Source: an uncultured Clostridia bacterium
Lineage (GTDB): Bacteria; Bacillota; Clostridia; Oscillospirales; CAG-272
Reading direction: 5' to 3'
Assembly (NCBI GenBank): GCA_947630625.1
Contig: CANRIL010000004.1
Span: 1-64,000, forward strand
DNA: 64,000 bases
The notes under the pieces were generated by a model. It was not told the DNA's origin. It made no database searches and saw only the letters and a program-made list of their open reading frames with translations. Made by a program: the position numbers and the translations under genes. Below are positions 16,402 through 25,363 of the stretch, piece by piece (the first letter of the stretch is position 1; each line of letters opens with the position of its first letter).

Positions 16402-18084
16402 TCAGAACAGCCCCGTTATCTTTCCCGTGTCGTCGACATCAATGCGCTCGGCGGCAGGGGACTTCGGGAGCCCCGGCATTGTGAGTATATCACCGGTGAG
16501 AACGACGATGAATCCCGCGCCCGCGGAAACCTTGACATTCTTGACAGTGACCGTGAAATGCTCTGGCGCGCCGAGCTTTGTCGGGTCGTCGGAGAAGCTG
16601 TACTGCGTCTTCGCTATGCACACAGGCATCCCGCCGAAGCCGAGCTTCGTCAGCTCGTCTATCTGCTTTTTCGCTGCGGGAAGAATGCTCACGCCGTCCC
16701 CTCCGTAAATGCGGCGGACAACAGCCTCGATCTTTTCCTCGATGCTCGCGTCAAGCTGATATGAGAACGAAAACTCTTCCTTTACTTCCCCTTCCTCGCA
16801 GAGGCGGACGACCTCGCGCGCCAGCGCTTCGCCACCCGCGCCGCCGTTCTCCCAAACGGTCGAGAGCACCGCATTGACGCCGAGCTCTGCGCACTTTTCA
16901 ATTATAAACTTAATTTCCGCATCCGTGTCTGTCGGGAAACGGTTGACCGCGACGACACACGGGAGATGGTAAACGTTTTTGATGTTCGAGACGTGGCGCA
17001 GCAGGTTCGGTATTCCTCTTTCGAGCGCCGCGAGATCCTCCGTCGCAAGCTCTGTCTTTGCGAGCCCGCCGTGCATTTTGAGCGCGCGGATTGTCGCAAC
17101 GACGACAACGGCGTCCGGCACAAGTCCCGCCGCGCGGCACTTGATATCGAGGAATTTCTCGGCTCCGAGGTCAGCGCCGAAGCCTGCCTCAGTGACCGTA
17201 TAATCGCCGAGCTTGAGCGCCGTCTTCGTCGCGATCACGGAGTTGCAGCCGTGCGCGATGTTCGCGAACGGTCCGCCGTGGACGAACGCGGGCGTTCCCT
17301 CAAGCGTCTGCACAAGATTCGGCTTTATCGCGTCGCGCAGAAGCGCCGTCATCGCGCCGACCGCGTTGAGCTGTCCCGCCGTGACAGGCTCGCCGCCGTA
17401 TGTATACGCGACTATCATCCGCGAGAGGCGCGCTTTCAGGTCGGAGATGGACTCGGCAAGGCAGAAGACCGCCATTATCTCGGTCGCGACCGTTATATCA
17501 AATCCGTCCTCGCGCGGCATTCCGTTCGCCTTGCCGCCAAGCCCGTCGACGATGAAGCGAAGCTGACGGTCGTTCATATCGACGCAGCGACGCCACGTGA
17601 TGCGGCGCGGATCAATTCCGAGAGAGTTGCCCTGCTGGATGTGGTTGTCTATCATCGCGGCGAGCAGGTTGTTAGCCGCACCTATTGCGTGAAAATCTCC
17701 GGTAAAGTGAAGGTTGATGTCCTCCATCGGTACGACCTGAGCGTATCCGCCGCCGGCAGCGCCGCCCTTGACGCCGAACACGGGACCGAGCGACGGCTCA
17801 CGGAGCGCGACCGTCACCTTTTTCCCTATTCTTGAAAGCCCGTCCGAAAGTCCTATCGTCGTCGTTGTCTTTCCCTCTCCGGCGGGAGTCGGCGTGATCG
17901 CCGTCACGAGGATGAGCTTTCCGTTTTTAAGATCATCCCGGTTCATAATGTCAGCTGACACCTTCGCCTTGTATCTTCCGTACTGCTCGATGTCCTCCTC
18001 GCGTATGCCCGCTTTCGCAGCGATCTCTGTGATCGGTCTTAATTCACAGCTCTGAGCGATTTCAATATCTGTCTTGTAAGCCAT
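16402..18084 (-). CDS. fhs: Formate-tetrahydrofolate ligase
   Basis: ATP-dependent enzyme that makes 10-formyl-THF from formate and THF, feeding one-carbon metabolism. It has the N-terminal DIEIAQ, the P-loop-like [12 protein letters not shown] (about 63-74), [29 protein letters not shown] and ALKMHGG, all conserved in the family. At 560 residues it is full length. AAAGGGGAA lies upstream of the ATG. It appears monocistronic; the next gene in this direction is the YfcE phosphodiesterase upstream. It could serve purine synthesis or an acetogenic branch; no Wood-Ljungdahl partner is in the window. Confidence 0.98.
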   Translation of the reverse strand: MAYKTDIEIAQSCELRPITEIAAKAGIREEDIEQYGRYKAKVSADIMNRDDLKNGKLILVTAITPTPAGEGKTTTTIGLSDGLSRIGKKVTVALREPSLGPVFGVKGGAAGGGYAQVVPMEDINLHFTGDFHAIGAANNLLAAMIDNHIQQGNSLGIDPRRITWRRCVDMNDRQLRFIVDGLGGKANGMPREDGFDITVATEIMAVFCLAESISDLKARLSRMIVAYTYGGEPVTAGQLNAVGAMTALLRDAIKPNLVQTLEGTPAFVHGGPFANIAHGCNSVIATKTALKLGDYTVTEAGFGADLGAEKFLDIKCRAAGLVPDAVVVVATIRALKMHGGLAKTELATEDLAALERGIPNLLRHVSNIKNVYHLPCVVAVNRFPTDTDAEIKFIIEKCAELGVNAVLSTVWENGGAGGEALAREVVRLCEEGEVKEEFSFSYQLDASIEEKIEAVVRRIYGGDGVSILPAAKKQIDELTKLGFGGMPVCIAKTQYSFSDDPTKLGAPEHFTVTVKNVKVSAGAGFIVVLTGDILTMPGLPKSPAAERIDVDDTGKITGLF

Positions 18085-18146
18085 TGCCGTTCCCCTTTCG
18101 TTGTCCGAAATCGGTTCTGATTTTTATTTTCTATTCTTATAAAGTC

Positions 18147-18686
18147 TTAGAGCGCATACTGCATATAAATTTCACCGTCGAGCGTCTTCCAAAAGAAGCC
18201 CCCGTCCGTGAGCGTCATGTACCCGCGCTTTGAGCTCCCCTTCGGTATCGACACCGAGCCCGGATTCATGTATATGAAGTCGCCGTGGTCGGCGCACTTC
18301 GGTATATGCGTGTGCCCGGTCAGAAGGATGTCGCCGTTTTTGTGCGGAGGCGGCGCGTCTTCGCTTGCGTGATGTCCGTGCGTCGCGTATACGAGTCTGT
18401 CCCCCGCGAACAGCAGGACGGACTCCGCCGTTATCGGGAAATCGAGCACCATGCCGTCGACCTCAGAGTCGCAGTTGCCGCGGACGCAGACTATATCGTC
18501 CTTTATCCCGTTCAGCATTTCGGCGACCGTCTTCGGATCATAGCAGCGGCGCGGATTGCGCGGCCCATGATAGAGTATGTCGCCGAGAAGAAGCAGCCTG
18601 TCGGCTCCCTCGCGCGCGTATGCGTCAAGCAGCTGCCCGCAATATTTCGCCGAACCGTGTATGTCGGACGCGATCATTAAATTCAT
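18147..18686 (-). CDS. YfcE/MJ0936-family metallophosphodiesterase
   Basis: Small calcineurin-like phosphoesterase with all metal-binding motifs in order: SDIHG near the N-terminus, LLLGDIL, RGNCD, TGHTHIP and MNPGSVS. Members hydrolyse phosphodiesters in vitro; the natural substrate is unknown. I start at 18686 (MNLMIASD), preceded by AGGGAAAAG. The 29 extra residues in the track do not resemble the family. It lies upstream of fhs but about 60 bases away, with no sign of functional coupling. Confidence 0.9.
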   Translation of the reverse strand: MNLMIASDIHGSAKYCGQLLDAYAREGADRLLLLGDILYHGPRNPRRCYDPKTVAEMLNGIKDDIVCVRGNCDSEVDGMVLDFPITAESVLLFAGDRLVYATHGHHASEDAPPPHKNGDILLTGHTHIPKCADHGDFIYMNPGSVSIPKGSSKRGYMTLTDGGFFWKTLDGEIYMQYAL

Positions 18687-18945
18687 AGCTTTTCCCTGTC
18701 TTTTCCCGAAATATTCGATCATGACGGTTTCCACACATCCATCATACCATAAATCACCGCCCATATCAAGCACGATATTGTCGCGTTAACGCCAATAAAA
18801 CGCGCGCGGACGCGCGTTTTTTCGGTTATTTTGCAGTAATGCGGATCATACCGACGATGCCGACGGCACCGACAAGTTTATATTTTTTGTATGCGTCCCG
18901 CGCAATACAAAAGCGAGCGGCTGACACCCGTGCGCATCAAAAAAC

Positions 18946-18985
18946 AAAACTCCGGAGGATATATCATCCCTCGGAGTTTTGCTTT
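18946..18985 (-). terminator. Terminator of the CotF-like gene
   Basis: AAAACTCCG...CGGAGTTTT with an inner GGAT/ATCC stem, A-rich on the left. It ends the minus-strand ferritin-like gene. The 18690-18945 gap otherwise holds only a CGCGCG...CGCGCG hairpin followed by six T near 18800-18825. Confidence 0.75.
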
Positions 18986-18999
18986 ACTTTATGCGGTTT

Positions 19000-19452
19000 T
19001 TACGCCTGCATGCTGTTGGCCTTCATATAATCATATATGAGCTTGCCGTGATTCTGCTCCTGCCCCTGGATCGAATTGAGGCACGTGCGCGCGTTCTCGT
19101 CGTTGAACTCGAAAACGCACGTGTCGTAAAGGTGCGAGGCGTGCTTTTCCGCCGTCAGAAGGTCTGTGCAGAGGTAGCAGTCGTTCTGCTTTTCGGGAGT
19201 CTCCGCCATCGTGTACGTCGGGTGGAATGTCGGGTTATACTGTCCGCCGCCGTTTCCCTGAGGGACGTTTCCGTTCTGCATATCCGTTATCATCGTAAGA
19301 TGCGTCTTCTCCATCTTCGCGATCTCCGAGAACAGGCTCTTCAACTGCGGGTCCTTCGCGCAGTCGGAATGGCGCGTGTATTTGTCGACGCAAAGCTTCT
19401 CCTGTGTCGACAGGTCTTTCAAGAGGTCAACTTCTTTTTGTGTGAGCTGCAT
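19000..19452 (-). CDS. CotF-like spore coat / ferritin-like protein
   Basis: A 150-residue all-helical protein of the Coat F (ferritin-like) group: MQLTQKEVDLLKDLSTQEKLCVDKY, then SLFSEIAKMEKTH, and a second helical pair DLLTAEKHASHLYDTCVFEF and GQEQNHGKLIYDYM. Such proteins are found in spore coats of Bacilli and Clostridia. Gly/Asn-rich spacing separates the two halves. The start has a GGGAGAAAATC ribosome-binding region. It is divergent from a second small ferritin-like gene, and the spoIIIA operon follows, consistent with a sporulation neighbourhood. Confidence 0.8.
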   Translation of the reverse strand: MQLTQKEVDLLKDLSTQEKLCVDKYTRHSDCAKDPQLKSLFSEIAKMEKTHLTMITDMQNGNVPQGNGGGQYNPTFHPTYTMAETPEKQNDCYLCTDLLTAEKHASHLYDTCVFEFNDENARTCLNSIQGQEQNHGKLIYDYMKANSMQA

Positions 19453-19586
19453 TTTGATTTTCTCCCTTTGTTTTTTGATCTGGCTCCGCCAGACTCCGGC
19501 GTGCCGTCGCGATTATTGTGTGCAGAATTTTACATAACTATTCAGCCGCGCGCGGCGGAATACTAAAAGAAAACGAGGTGATAAAA

Positions 19587-19805
19587 ATGTACGACAAGGA
19601 CAAACACAACATCACGATCACAACGCGCGACAGGCTCATGTGCGCGTGGCGCGATTCGATGGAACTGACGCGCAATTTCGAGATTTTTTCAAAAGAGTCA
19701 AACGATGAACGCGTCTCCTCAATGTTCGCGGATTTTGCCGAGGATGAAGGGCTCCATTCGGCAAAGCTGCTCAGCCTGCTAGAAGAATATGACACGTTCG
19801 CCTGA
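19587..19805 (+). CDS. Small ferritin-like protein
   Basis: A 72-residue protein: MYDKDKHNITITTRDRLMCA, an RNFEIFSKES helix, then MFADFAEDEGLHSAKLLSLL. The E-E-x-x-H-like EDEGLH suggests half of a four-helix ferritin-like bundle, probably acting as a dimer. It is related to short proteins found beside CotF homologues. The ATG at 19587 has GAGGTGATAAAA before it, so the track's 23 extra residues are dropped. It is transcribed away from the CotF-like gene and followed by a strong terminator. The role is unknown. Confidence 0.75.
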   Translation: MYDKDKHNITITTRDRLMCAWRDSMELTRNFEIFSKESNDERVSSMFADFAEDEGLHSAKLLSLLEEYDTFA

Positions 19806-19827
19806 AAACGGCGGCGCTGACCTTGAC

Positions 19828-19865
19828 GGACGCCGTGCCCCGAACAGGGCACGGCGTCCTCTTTT
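19828..19865 (+). terminator. Strong terminator upstream of spoIIIAA
   Basis: GGACGCCGTGCCC and GGGCACGGCGTCC form a perfect 13-bp stem followed by TCTTTT. It isolates the spoIIIA operon from the upstream small gene. Confidence 0.9.
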
Positions 19866-19904
19866 GCAATTCATAAAACGGACAGGCGCTCATATACATA
19901 TACC

Positions 19905-20783
19905 ATGTACATCACAAAAGAAAAATACATCAAAGATAATTCTTTGTCAGTCGCGCTCGGCATCCTGCCGCCGCCAGTGCGCGCTGAAATTATGTGCACC
20001 GTCGACGCCTCCGGCGTCTCGGCAGACGAGGTAACGGATATACGGCTGCGGCGCGGCGGCGCGTCATTTTTTACCGCAAACGGGCGCTCATATCCGCTCG
20101 GCGGCAACATCTCCCCGCGTGAATTTGACGATATAATCTTTTATCTGACAGGCGGCTCGCTTTACGCGCACGCGGAAACAATACGCGAGGGCTATATCAG
20201 CGCCGGCGGGATACGGTGCGGCGTCTGCGGGCGCGCAGTCATGAAGGACGGCAAGATCGGCGAGGTCACCGACATCACCTCCGTCGTGCTCAGGGTCGCG
20301 CACGACATCCCGGGGTGCGCCGACCGCGTGTATAGCCGCATTACACGCGGCGACGCGGTTTCGGGTGCGCTCATATATTCTCCGCCGGGCGGAGGGAAAA
20401 CGACGCTGCTGCGTGACCTCATCTTTCATTTGTCGGAGGCGGATCGTCAGTTTGCCGTCGTCGACTCGCGGCGCGAGCTCGGCGGCGCGTGCGAGGGCGG
20501 GTGCGCCGACATCCTTACCGACTATCCGAAATACGACGGGATCATGTGCGCCGTGCGTTCCCTCTCCCCCGAACTCATAATCTGCGACGAGCTTTCAGGT
20601 GAACGCGACGCAGACGCGGCGCTGTACGCGTTCTCGTGCGGCGTTCCGATCGTCGCGACCGCTCATTCCGGGAGCGAAGATGAGCTGCGTTCGCGGCACG
20701 ATATGCGCGCGCTGCTCGACGCGGGCGTGTTCCCGCACATCTTCGGGCTTGACCGGCGTCATCACATCATAACGTCGCCATGA
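19905..20783 (+). CDS. spoIIIAA: Stage III sporulation protein AA
   Basis: Secretion-type ATPase of the channel linking mother cell and forespore. Walker A is SPPGGGKTTLL (about 159-169), followed by the DSRREL and IICDELSGERD (Walker B) segments and ATAHSG. At 292 residues it is slightly shorter than the Bacillus protein. First gene of the spoIIIAA-AH operon; its stop overlaps the spoIIIAB start by 4 bases. Operon control by sigma-E is known in Bacillus, but I could not confirm sigma-E boxes here. Confidence 0.95.
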   Translation: MYITKEKYIKDNSLSVALGILPPPVRAEIMCTVDASGVSADEVTDIRLRRGGASFFTANGRSYPLGGNISPREFDDIIFYLTGGSLYAHAETIREGYISAGGIRCGVCGRAVMKDGKIGEVTDITSVVLRVAHDIPGCADRVYSRITRGDAVSGALIYSPPGGGKTTLLRDLIFHLSEADRQFAVVDSRRELGGACEGGCADILTDYPKYDGIMCAVRSLSPELIICDELSGERDADAALYAFSCGVPIVATAHSGSEDELRSRHDMRALLDAGVFPHIFGLDRRHHIITSP

Positions 20784-21310
20784 ACGTCATATACCTTTAC
20801 AAAGCGATCGGCGCCGTGCTCGTCATATTCGCCGGGATATACATATCGCTTGATTATTCAAGAGCCGTCCGCGGCGAGCTTTCCGCCGCCAAAGACGCGG
20901 AAAAGCTCGTGCGCCACATCCGCGACAGCATCACTTACGGCGGCGGAAACGTCCGCGACATTATAAGCTCGTATTGCGACGCCTGCGGCGCTTTTTCCGC
21001 TGATTCTCAAACCGCCTCCGGCGGCTCGCCGACTGATGAGATCTGGCGGCGAGCATCTGAAACTTCGCTTTCGGAGGCGCTCAAACTTCCGAATCTCCCG
21101 TTTGACTCGGCAACGCTCGGAATAATGACCGAGTTCGCCTCACAGCTCGGGCGCGGATACAGGGAACCGCAGACAGAGCTCTGCCGGGCAACGGAATCAC
21201 GGCTTGCCGCGCGGATTTCGGAGCTCGAATCGTCGAAAAAGGACAGGCTCCGCGTCAGCTCGGCGATCTGCGTCTTTGTCTGTCTCTCCCTCGTCATCCT
21301 GCTCTTATGA
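20780..21310 (+). CDS. spoIIIAB: Stage III sporulation protein AB
   Basis: 176-residue membrane protein with an N-terminal transmembrane helix (AIGAVLVIFAGIYISLDYSR) and a C-terminal one (SSAICVFVCLSLVILLL), the usual SpoIIIAB layout, similar to GspF-type secretion proteins. It overlaps spoIIIAA by 4 bases. Identification rests on position plus the ...LGRGYREPQ... central region. Confidence 0.93.
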   Translation: MNVIYLYKAIGAVLVIFAGIYISLDYSRAVRGELSAAKDAEKLVRHIRDSITYGGGNVRDIISSYCDACGAFSADSQTASGGSPTDEIWRRASETSLSEALKLPNLPFDSATLGIMTEFASQLGRGYREPQTELCRATESRLAARISELESSKKDRLRVSSAICVFVCLSLVILLL

Positions 21311-21424
21311 CAAACGAAACCGAAACATTGACAAAGCCCCCGGCAAACGCTGAGGAAGCTGTCACATACATGAAAGGAAGTCTTTGCGGCGGTAAACCGC
21401 ACACGCAAAGCACGGTTAATTATT

Positions 21425-21622
21425 GTGTCGGACGTTTCACTTTTACTGAAGATCGCCGGGATCGGCATGATAGCAGCTGTCATCTGTCAGATCCTCTCAA
21501 AATCAGGACGCGATGAACAGGCGACGCTCGTCTCCGTCGCGGGGATCATCATCGTTCTTTCGATGCTCGCCGACAAGCTCAGCGGACTGTTTGACGCGCT
21601 GCGGAACATATTCGGGCTTTGA
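21425..21622 (+). CDS. spoIIIAC: Stage III sporulation protein AC
   Basis: 65-residue protein with two membrane helices (LLLKIAGIGMIAAVICQIL and LVSVAGIIIVLSMLA) and a charged turn SKSGRDEQA, as in SpoIIIAC. The only fitting start is GTG at 21425, without a clear Shine-Dalgarno. The 114-base gap after spoIIIAB is unusual for this tightly packed operon and contains no other convincing ORF. Its stop is followed one base later by the spoIIIAD start. Confidence 0.93.
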   Translation: MSDVSLLLKIAGIGMIAAVICQILSKSGRDEQATLVSVAGIIIVLSMLADKLSGLFDALRNIFGL

Positions 21623-21623
21623 C

Positions 21624-22001
21624 ATGCTGAAATTCATCGGTATCGCAATTCTCTGCGCGGCGGCAACGCTGCTTCTGCGCGAGAGCGGAAGCCCGCTTTC
21701 GCGGTTCCTGCCCGTCGCCGCGGGAATTTTTATACTTGCGTTCGCGTTTTCGGTGCTGGAAGAACCTATTTCAAAGCTCACATCTCTGACAGACGGAACG
21801 GCAGTCTCAGAATACATGGGCACGCTTCTGCGCGCGCTCGGGATCGGATACGCGGCTGAGCTCACATCAGACGTTTGCCGGAGCTGCGGGGCTGAACCTG
21901 CCGCCTCAGCGATCCTTATGCTCGGCAAGGCGGAGCTCGCGGCGCTTGCCTTCCCTCTGCTCGCCAGACTTTTGGATGCTGCCGCCTCGATTCTGCCGTA
22001 A
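21624..22001 (+). CDS. spoIIIAD: Stage III sporulation protein AD
   Basis: 125-residue membrane protein (MLKFIGIAILCAAATLLL ... AASAILMLGKAELAALAFPLL) of the SpoIIIAD family, with about four helices. I start at the ATG at 21624, just after the spoIIIAC stop; the track ORF extends upstream in the wrong reading of spoIIIAC. The stop TAA overlaps the spoIIIAE ATG by one base. Confidence 0.93.
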   Translation: MLKFIGIAILCAAATLLLRESGSPLSRFLPVAAGIFILAFAFSVLEEPISKLTSLTDGTAVSEYMGTLLRALGIGYAAELTSDVCRSCGAEPAASAILMLGKAELAALAFPLLARLLDAAASILP

Positions 22002-23272
22002 TGAAAGCGATCATAACTGCCGCAAACGCGATTTTGCTTCTGCTTGCGCTGACGCTTCGATCGCCGATGAAAGCCGCCGAGAGCGCGCCGACCGTCTTTG
22101 AGGCAATTGAAGCGGTCACAGACTCAAAAAAAGTGCTCAACACGTACAAGATCGAAATCGGCGATCCGGCTGTTCTTGCTGCGGCGGACAACACCGCCGG
22201 CAAAGCGGCTTCCACGATTTCAGAGGATGCAAACGGGGACGATCCGACAATACCACTGCCAAAGGAAATTTTGCCGCTTTTGCCGGACGAGCTCGCAGAC
22301 GGCGATGTGACGACGGAGAAGATCGCCGAAACAACGGGCATCGACTACATTTTCGGCAAGCTCGGCGAGATGCTGCGCGACGCGCTGCTTCCGGCGGCAG
22401 GAACGCTTTCCGTAATTCTCGGCACGATCATGATCTCCTCCGCCGTAAACGTCATGTCGCGCGATCTTTCCGGCGGCAAAATTTCGGGGGCAGTATCAAT
22501 GATAACGACGCTCGCGCTCGCCGTCTACGTCGTCAGTATCGAGGAACGGCTTGCCGATGATATAAGCACGTTTGCGGGCGCCCTCTCGACGTTTTCCGGT
22601 GCGATGGTGCCGATGATGGCGGGGCTGCTCTCCGCCTCGGCAAACAACGCCGGCGCTGCCGTCGCCTCGTCCGGGCTGCTTTTTTTCTCCGCCGCCGTTG
22701 AATACGTCGTAACGTATATATTCATTCCTTTATTCAGATTCACGCTCGCGCTCGCGGTCATTTCGTCTGTCGCCTCGCCTGAATCGGGCGTCGGCGGAAT
22801 ATGCGGGTTGATCAAGCGCGCGTTCACGTGGCTGACGGCGGGCGCGGCAACAATTTTCTCGGCGGTGCTCTCATATCAGACACAGCTTGCGGCTGCCGCG
22901 GACACCGCGGCGGCGCGCGGCATCAAATATACGGTCGGCAGCGCTATCCCCATCGTCGGCGGCGCGCTCGGGGACGCGGTGCGGACTGCCGCCGCCGGGC
23001 TCTCCGTCATAAAGAGCGGAGCCGGTACCGTCGGCATCGTGGCGCTTATATTCCTGACGTGCCCGCTTTTGATATCGCTTTTTTATACGTCGCTGTCGCT
23101 TGGGATCGCGTCGTTCGCGGCGTCCGTCTGCGGATGTTCGCGTGAATCGTCGCTTCTCTCGGAGCTGAAATCGGCGACAGGATTCGGTATCGCGCTCGTC
23201 GCGCTCGTCTCGTTCGTATTCTTCTTCGCGCTCGCGCTGTTTATGAAGACTGCGCCCGCGCTCTACGCATGA
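22001..23272 (+). CDS. spoIIIAE: Stage III sporulation protein AE
   Basis: 423-residue polytopic membrane protein, the largest channel component. It has an N-terminal signal-like helix, an extracytoplasmic stretch, then multiple helices from about residue 120 (LLPAAGTLSVILGTIMISSAV). The family segments FSGAMVPMMAGLLSASANN and YTVGSAIPIVGGALGDAV are present. It starts on the last base of spoIIIAD and overlaps spoIIIAF by 4 bases. Confidence 0.95.
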   Translation: MKAIITAANAILLLLALTLRSPMKAAESAPTVFEAIEAVTDSKKVLNTYKIEIGDPAVLAAADNTAGKAASTISEDANGDDPTIPLPKEILPLLPDELADGDVTTEKIAETTGIDYIFGKLGEMLRDALLPAAGTLSVILGTIMISSAVNVMSRDLSGGKISGAVSMITTLALAVYVVSIEERLADDISTFAGALSTFSGAMVPMMAGLLSASANNAGAAVASSGLLFFSAAVEYVVTYIFIPLFRFTLALAVISSVASPESGVGGICGLIKRAFTWLTAGAATIFSAVLSYQTQLAAAADTAAARGIKYTVGSAIPIVGGALGDAVRTAAAGLSVIKSGAGTVGIVALIFLTCPLLISLFYTSLSLGIASFAASVCGCSRESSLLSELKSATGFGIALVALVSFVFFFALALFMKTAPALYA

Positions 23273-23751
23273 GCGCGTATATGTCCGCCGTGCTCGTCTG
23301 CGCGGCGGTGACGGCTCTGTGCGCGATCATGGCGCCGGATAACGACTCGATCAGCCGGTACATAAAATATATATCGGGGCTCGTATCCCTCGCCGTCCTG
23401 CTGACGCCGCTCGTCGGCGTGATCCGTTCGCCCGATTCGCTGCCTCAATTTAGTTTCGGGACTGAAACTGTCGGTGAATACGACGCCGATATGGATGAAG
23501 CAATAATATCCGAGGCGGAACGTACAGTTTCAAAGTCGATTCGCTCGACGCTGGCAAATTATTTCAATATAAATGAAGACGACATCACCGTCGACGCCGT
23601 CCTCAGCCGCGACGATCCGGCGGACGTGCGGCTTCTGACCGTAACGGTGACGCTTCGGCACCGCGCGTCATGGACAGACGCGGGCGCTGTGGAAAGCTAT
23701 ATAAAGCAGAATTACGGCAAGGAAACGGAGGTAATATTCATATATGAATGA
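23269..23751 (+). CDS. spoIIIAF: Stage III sporulation protein AF
   Basis: 160 residues with two N-terminal membrane helices (AVLVCAAVTALCAIMAP and YISGLVSLAVLLTPLVGVI), then a soluble domain with SEAERTVSKSIRSTL and ITVDAVLS. This matches SpoIIIAF, whose soluble part adopts a ring-building-motif-like fold. It overlaps both neighbours (4 bases with spoIIIAE, 8 with spoIIIAG). Confidence 0.93.
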   Translation: MSAYMSAVLVCAAVTALCAIMAPDNDSISRYIKYISGLVSLAVLLTPLVGVIRSPDSLPQFSFGTETVGEYDADMDEAIISEAERTVSKSIRSTLANYFNINEDDITVDAVLSRDDPADVRLLTVTVTLRHRASWTDAGAVESYIKQNYGKETEVIFIYE

Positions 23752-24232
23752 CGGAAGTCTTTTATCGTTTATAAAGAAATCGCCAAAAAAAATATTCATC
23801 ATCGCGGCTGCTGCCGTCGGCGTCATACTGCTGATCCTCGGCGCTTTGCCGGGCAAAAACGACTCGCCGACGCAAAATTCCGGGAGCGAGCCTGACGGGG
23901 TCGAATACGCGGAATCGCTTGAAGAGCGGATCGTGAAGATCTGCGAGCAGGTCGATGGGGTGTCGCACGTGTCGGTTCTGCTGACACTTGACGGCGGGAC
24001 GGAGCACATTTACGCCGAAAACAGTTCCGGGAGCGGCGAAAGCTACGTCGTCATAAGCGTCGGAGGCGAGGAAAAGACCGTCCTTGTCCGGGACATATAT
24101 TCTTCTGTGCGCGGCATCGCCGTTGTCTGCCGGGGAGGAGACAATATCGCGGTACGGCGGACGCTGACGGAGCTTTTGTCCTGTGCGCTCGGTGTCCCGA
24201 TATCAAAAATTTCAGTCGCGGGCGCAGGATAA
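23744..24232 (+). CDS. spoIIIAG: Stage III sporulation protein AG
   Basis: 162-residue channel-ring protein with one N-terminal membrane helix (KKIFIIAAAAVGVILLILGAL) and a periplasmic-type domain (LEERIVKICEQVDGVSHVSV ... GIAVVCRGGDN). In Bacillus this protein forms a large ring in the intermembrane space. It starts within the 3' end of spoIIIAF. Confidence 0.93.
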   Translation: MNDGSLLSFIKKSPKKIFIIAAAAVGVILLILGALPGKNDSPTQNSGSEPDGVEYAESLEERIVKICEQVDGVSHVSVLLTLDGGTEHIYAENSSGSGESYVVISVGGEEKTVLVRDIYSSVRGIAVVCRGGDNIAVRRTLTELLSCALGVPISKISVAGAG

Positions 24233-24307
24233 CGAAAAAACAGGCATAAGCGCGGATATCCGGTCATATAAATCGTAATACATAGGCAAAACGGAGGTCA
24301 CCAATCA

Positions 24308-24955
24308 ATGAAGATACGGGAGAAGCTCAAAAATTTTCAAATCAAAGAAAAGCTCTTATCTGTAAAGGATAAGGTCATGACAGGCATACGCAGGATCGGC
24401 GCGAAGAACATGATAATCGCGTGCGCCGTGCTCGTCTGCGGCGTCGCCATCATGCTCAATTTTATTCTTGCCGGGACAAAACCGAAGAACAATTCGGGGT
24501 ATAAGATCGACCCCGACTACTACGCAGCCCTTCTAAACGCGAAGGACACGACAAACGAAACGTCAGCGCCGGACGACGGCAAGGACGGCGACAAGGATGC
24601 TGCCGCGCGCGACGAATACTTTGACACGGCGGCATACAACCGCGACCGCGCGCGGGACGAGGCGATAGAGGTGCTCTCCTCCGTCGTCGAAAATGAAACG
24701 GCGCTCGACGAGGTGCGGAACCAGGCGGGTGACGATATCGCCGCGCTCGCCGCCAACATATCGGCTGAATCGAATATCGAAGAGCTGATAAAGGCAAAGG
24801 GCTTTGAGGACTGTGTCGCCATCATCAACGGCGACAGCATCAGCGTCATAGTTAAAACGGACGGTCTTCTGCCGAACGAGGTCGCACAGATAACCGAGAT
24901 CGTCTATGAGCAGTCCGGCATACTGCCCGCTAACATGAACATAGTCGAAAAATAA
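24308..24955 (+). CDS. spoIIIAH: Stage III sporulation protein AH
   Basis: 215 residues: basic cytoplasmic N-terminus, one membrane helix (MIIACAVLVCGVAIMLNFIL), a charged linker and a C-terminal YscJ/FliF-like domain (IKAKGFEDCVAIINGDSIS ... EVAQITEIVYEQSGI). In Bacillus it binds SpoIIQ across the septum. GGAGG lies upstream. Last gene of the operon, followed by a terminator at about 25018. Confidence 0.95.
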   Translation: MKIREKLKNFQIKEKLLSVKDKVMTGIRRIGAKNMIIACAVLVCGVAIMLNFILAGTKPKNNSGYKIDPDYYAALLNAKDTTNETSAPDDGKDGDKDAAARDEYFDTAAYNRDRARDEAIEVLSSVVENETALDEVRNQAGDDIAALAANISAESNIEELIKAKGFEDCVAIINGDSISVIVKTDGLLPNEVAQITEIVYEQSGILPANMNIVEK

Positions 24956-25017
24956 AAAATCGTTATCCGTCCGTATAACATACGCACAGTCAAGCATAAT
25001 ATACATCCGCCTAAATA

Positions 25018-25055
25018 AAGCGTCTGCCCGGTGTAATGTCGTGCAGACGTTTTTA
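25018..25055 (+). terminator. Terminator of the spoIIIA operon
   Basis: GCGTCTGC pairs with GCAGACGT, followed by TTTTT. The rest of the 24956-25363 gap is AT-rich and I see no gene or recognisable RNA in it. Confidence 0.75.
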
Positions 25056-25363
25056 TTCATTTGCATTTTTAGTCATTTGCAGATTATTGACGCAATCGGG
25101 AGCAATTCGGGCGGCAAAGCTGATTGAGTACTTTTGAGCCGCGCAAATAAGTTTAACCGCGTTTTCTTAGTAAAACGGCACAAAATTGCGTTGTGGAGCT
25201 GTTGCAGCGCTTAATAATACAATTGTCGAATTCGGAACAAGTCGCAAGAGATTTTATACAGTTGACAAACTCCATGTCTTACAGCCGCATTGATTCAATG
25301 GTATTCGTCTAAATTCATTCTTGCTTTAATAGGCAAAAGCCAATGATACGTTTCCCTCCGTTT

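Noticed and set aside
16966-17835. 289-residue plus-strand ORF inside fhs
   Set aside because: Antisense shadow; Arg-rich low-complexity translation and fhs is unambiguous on the other strand.
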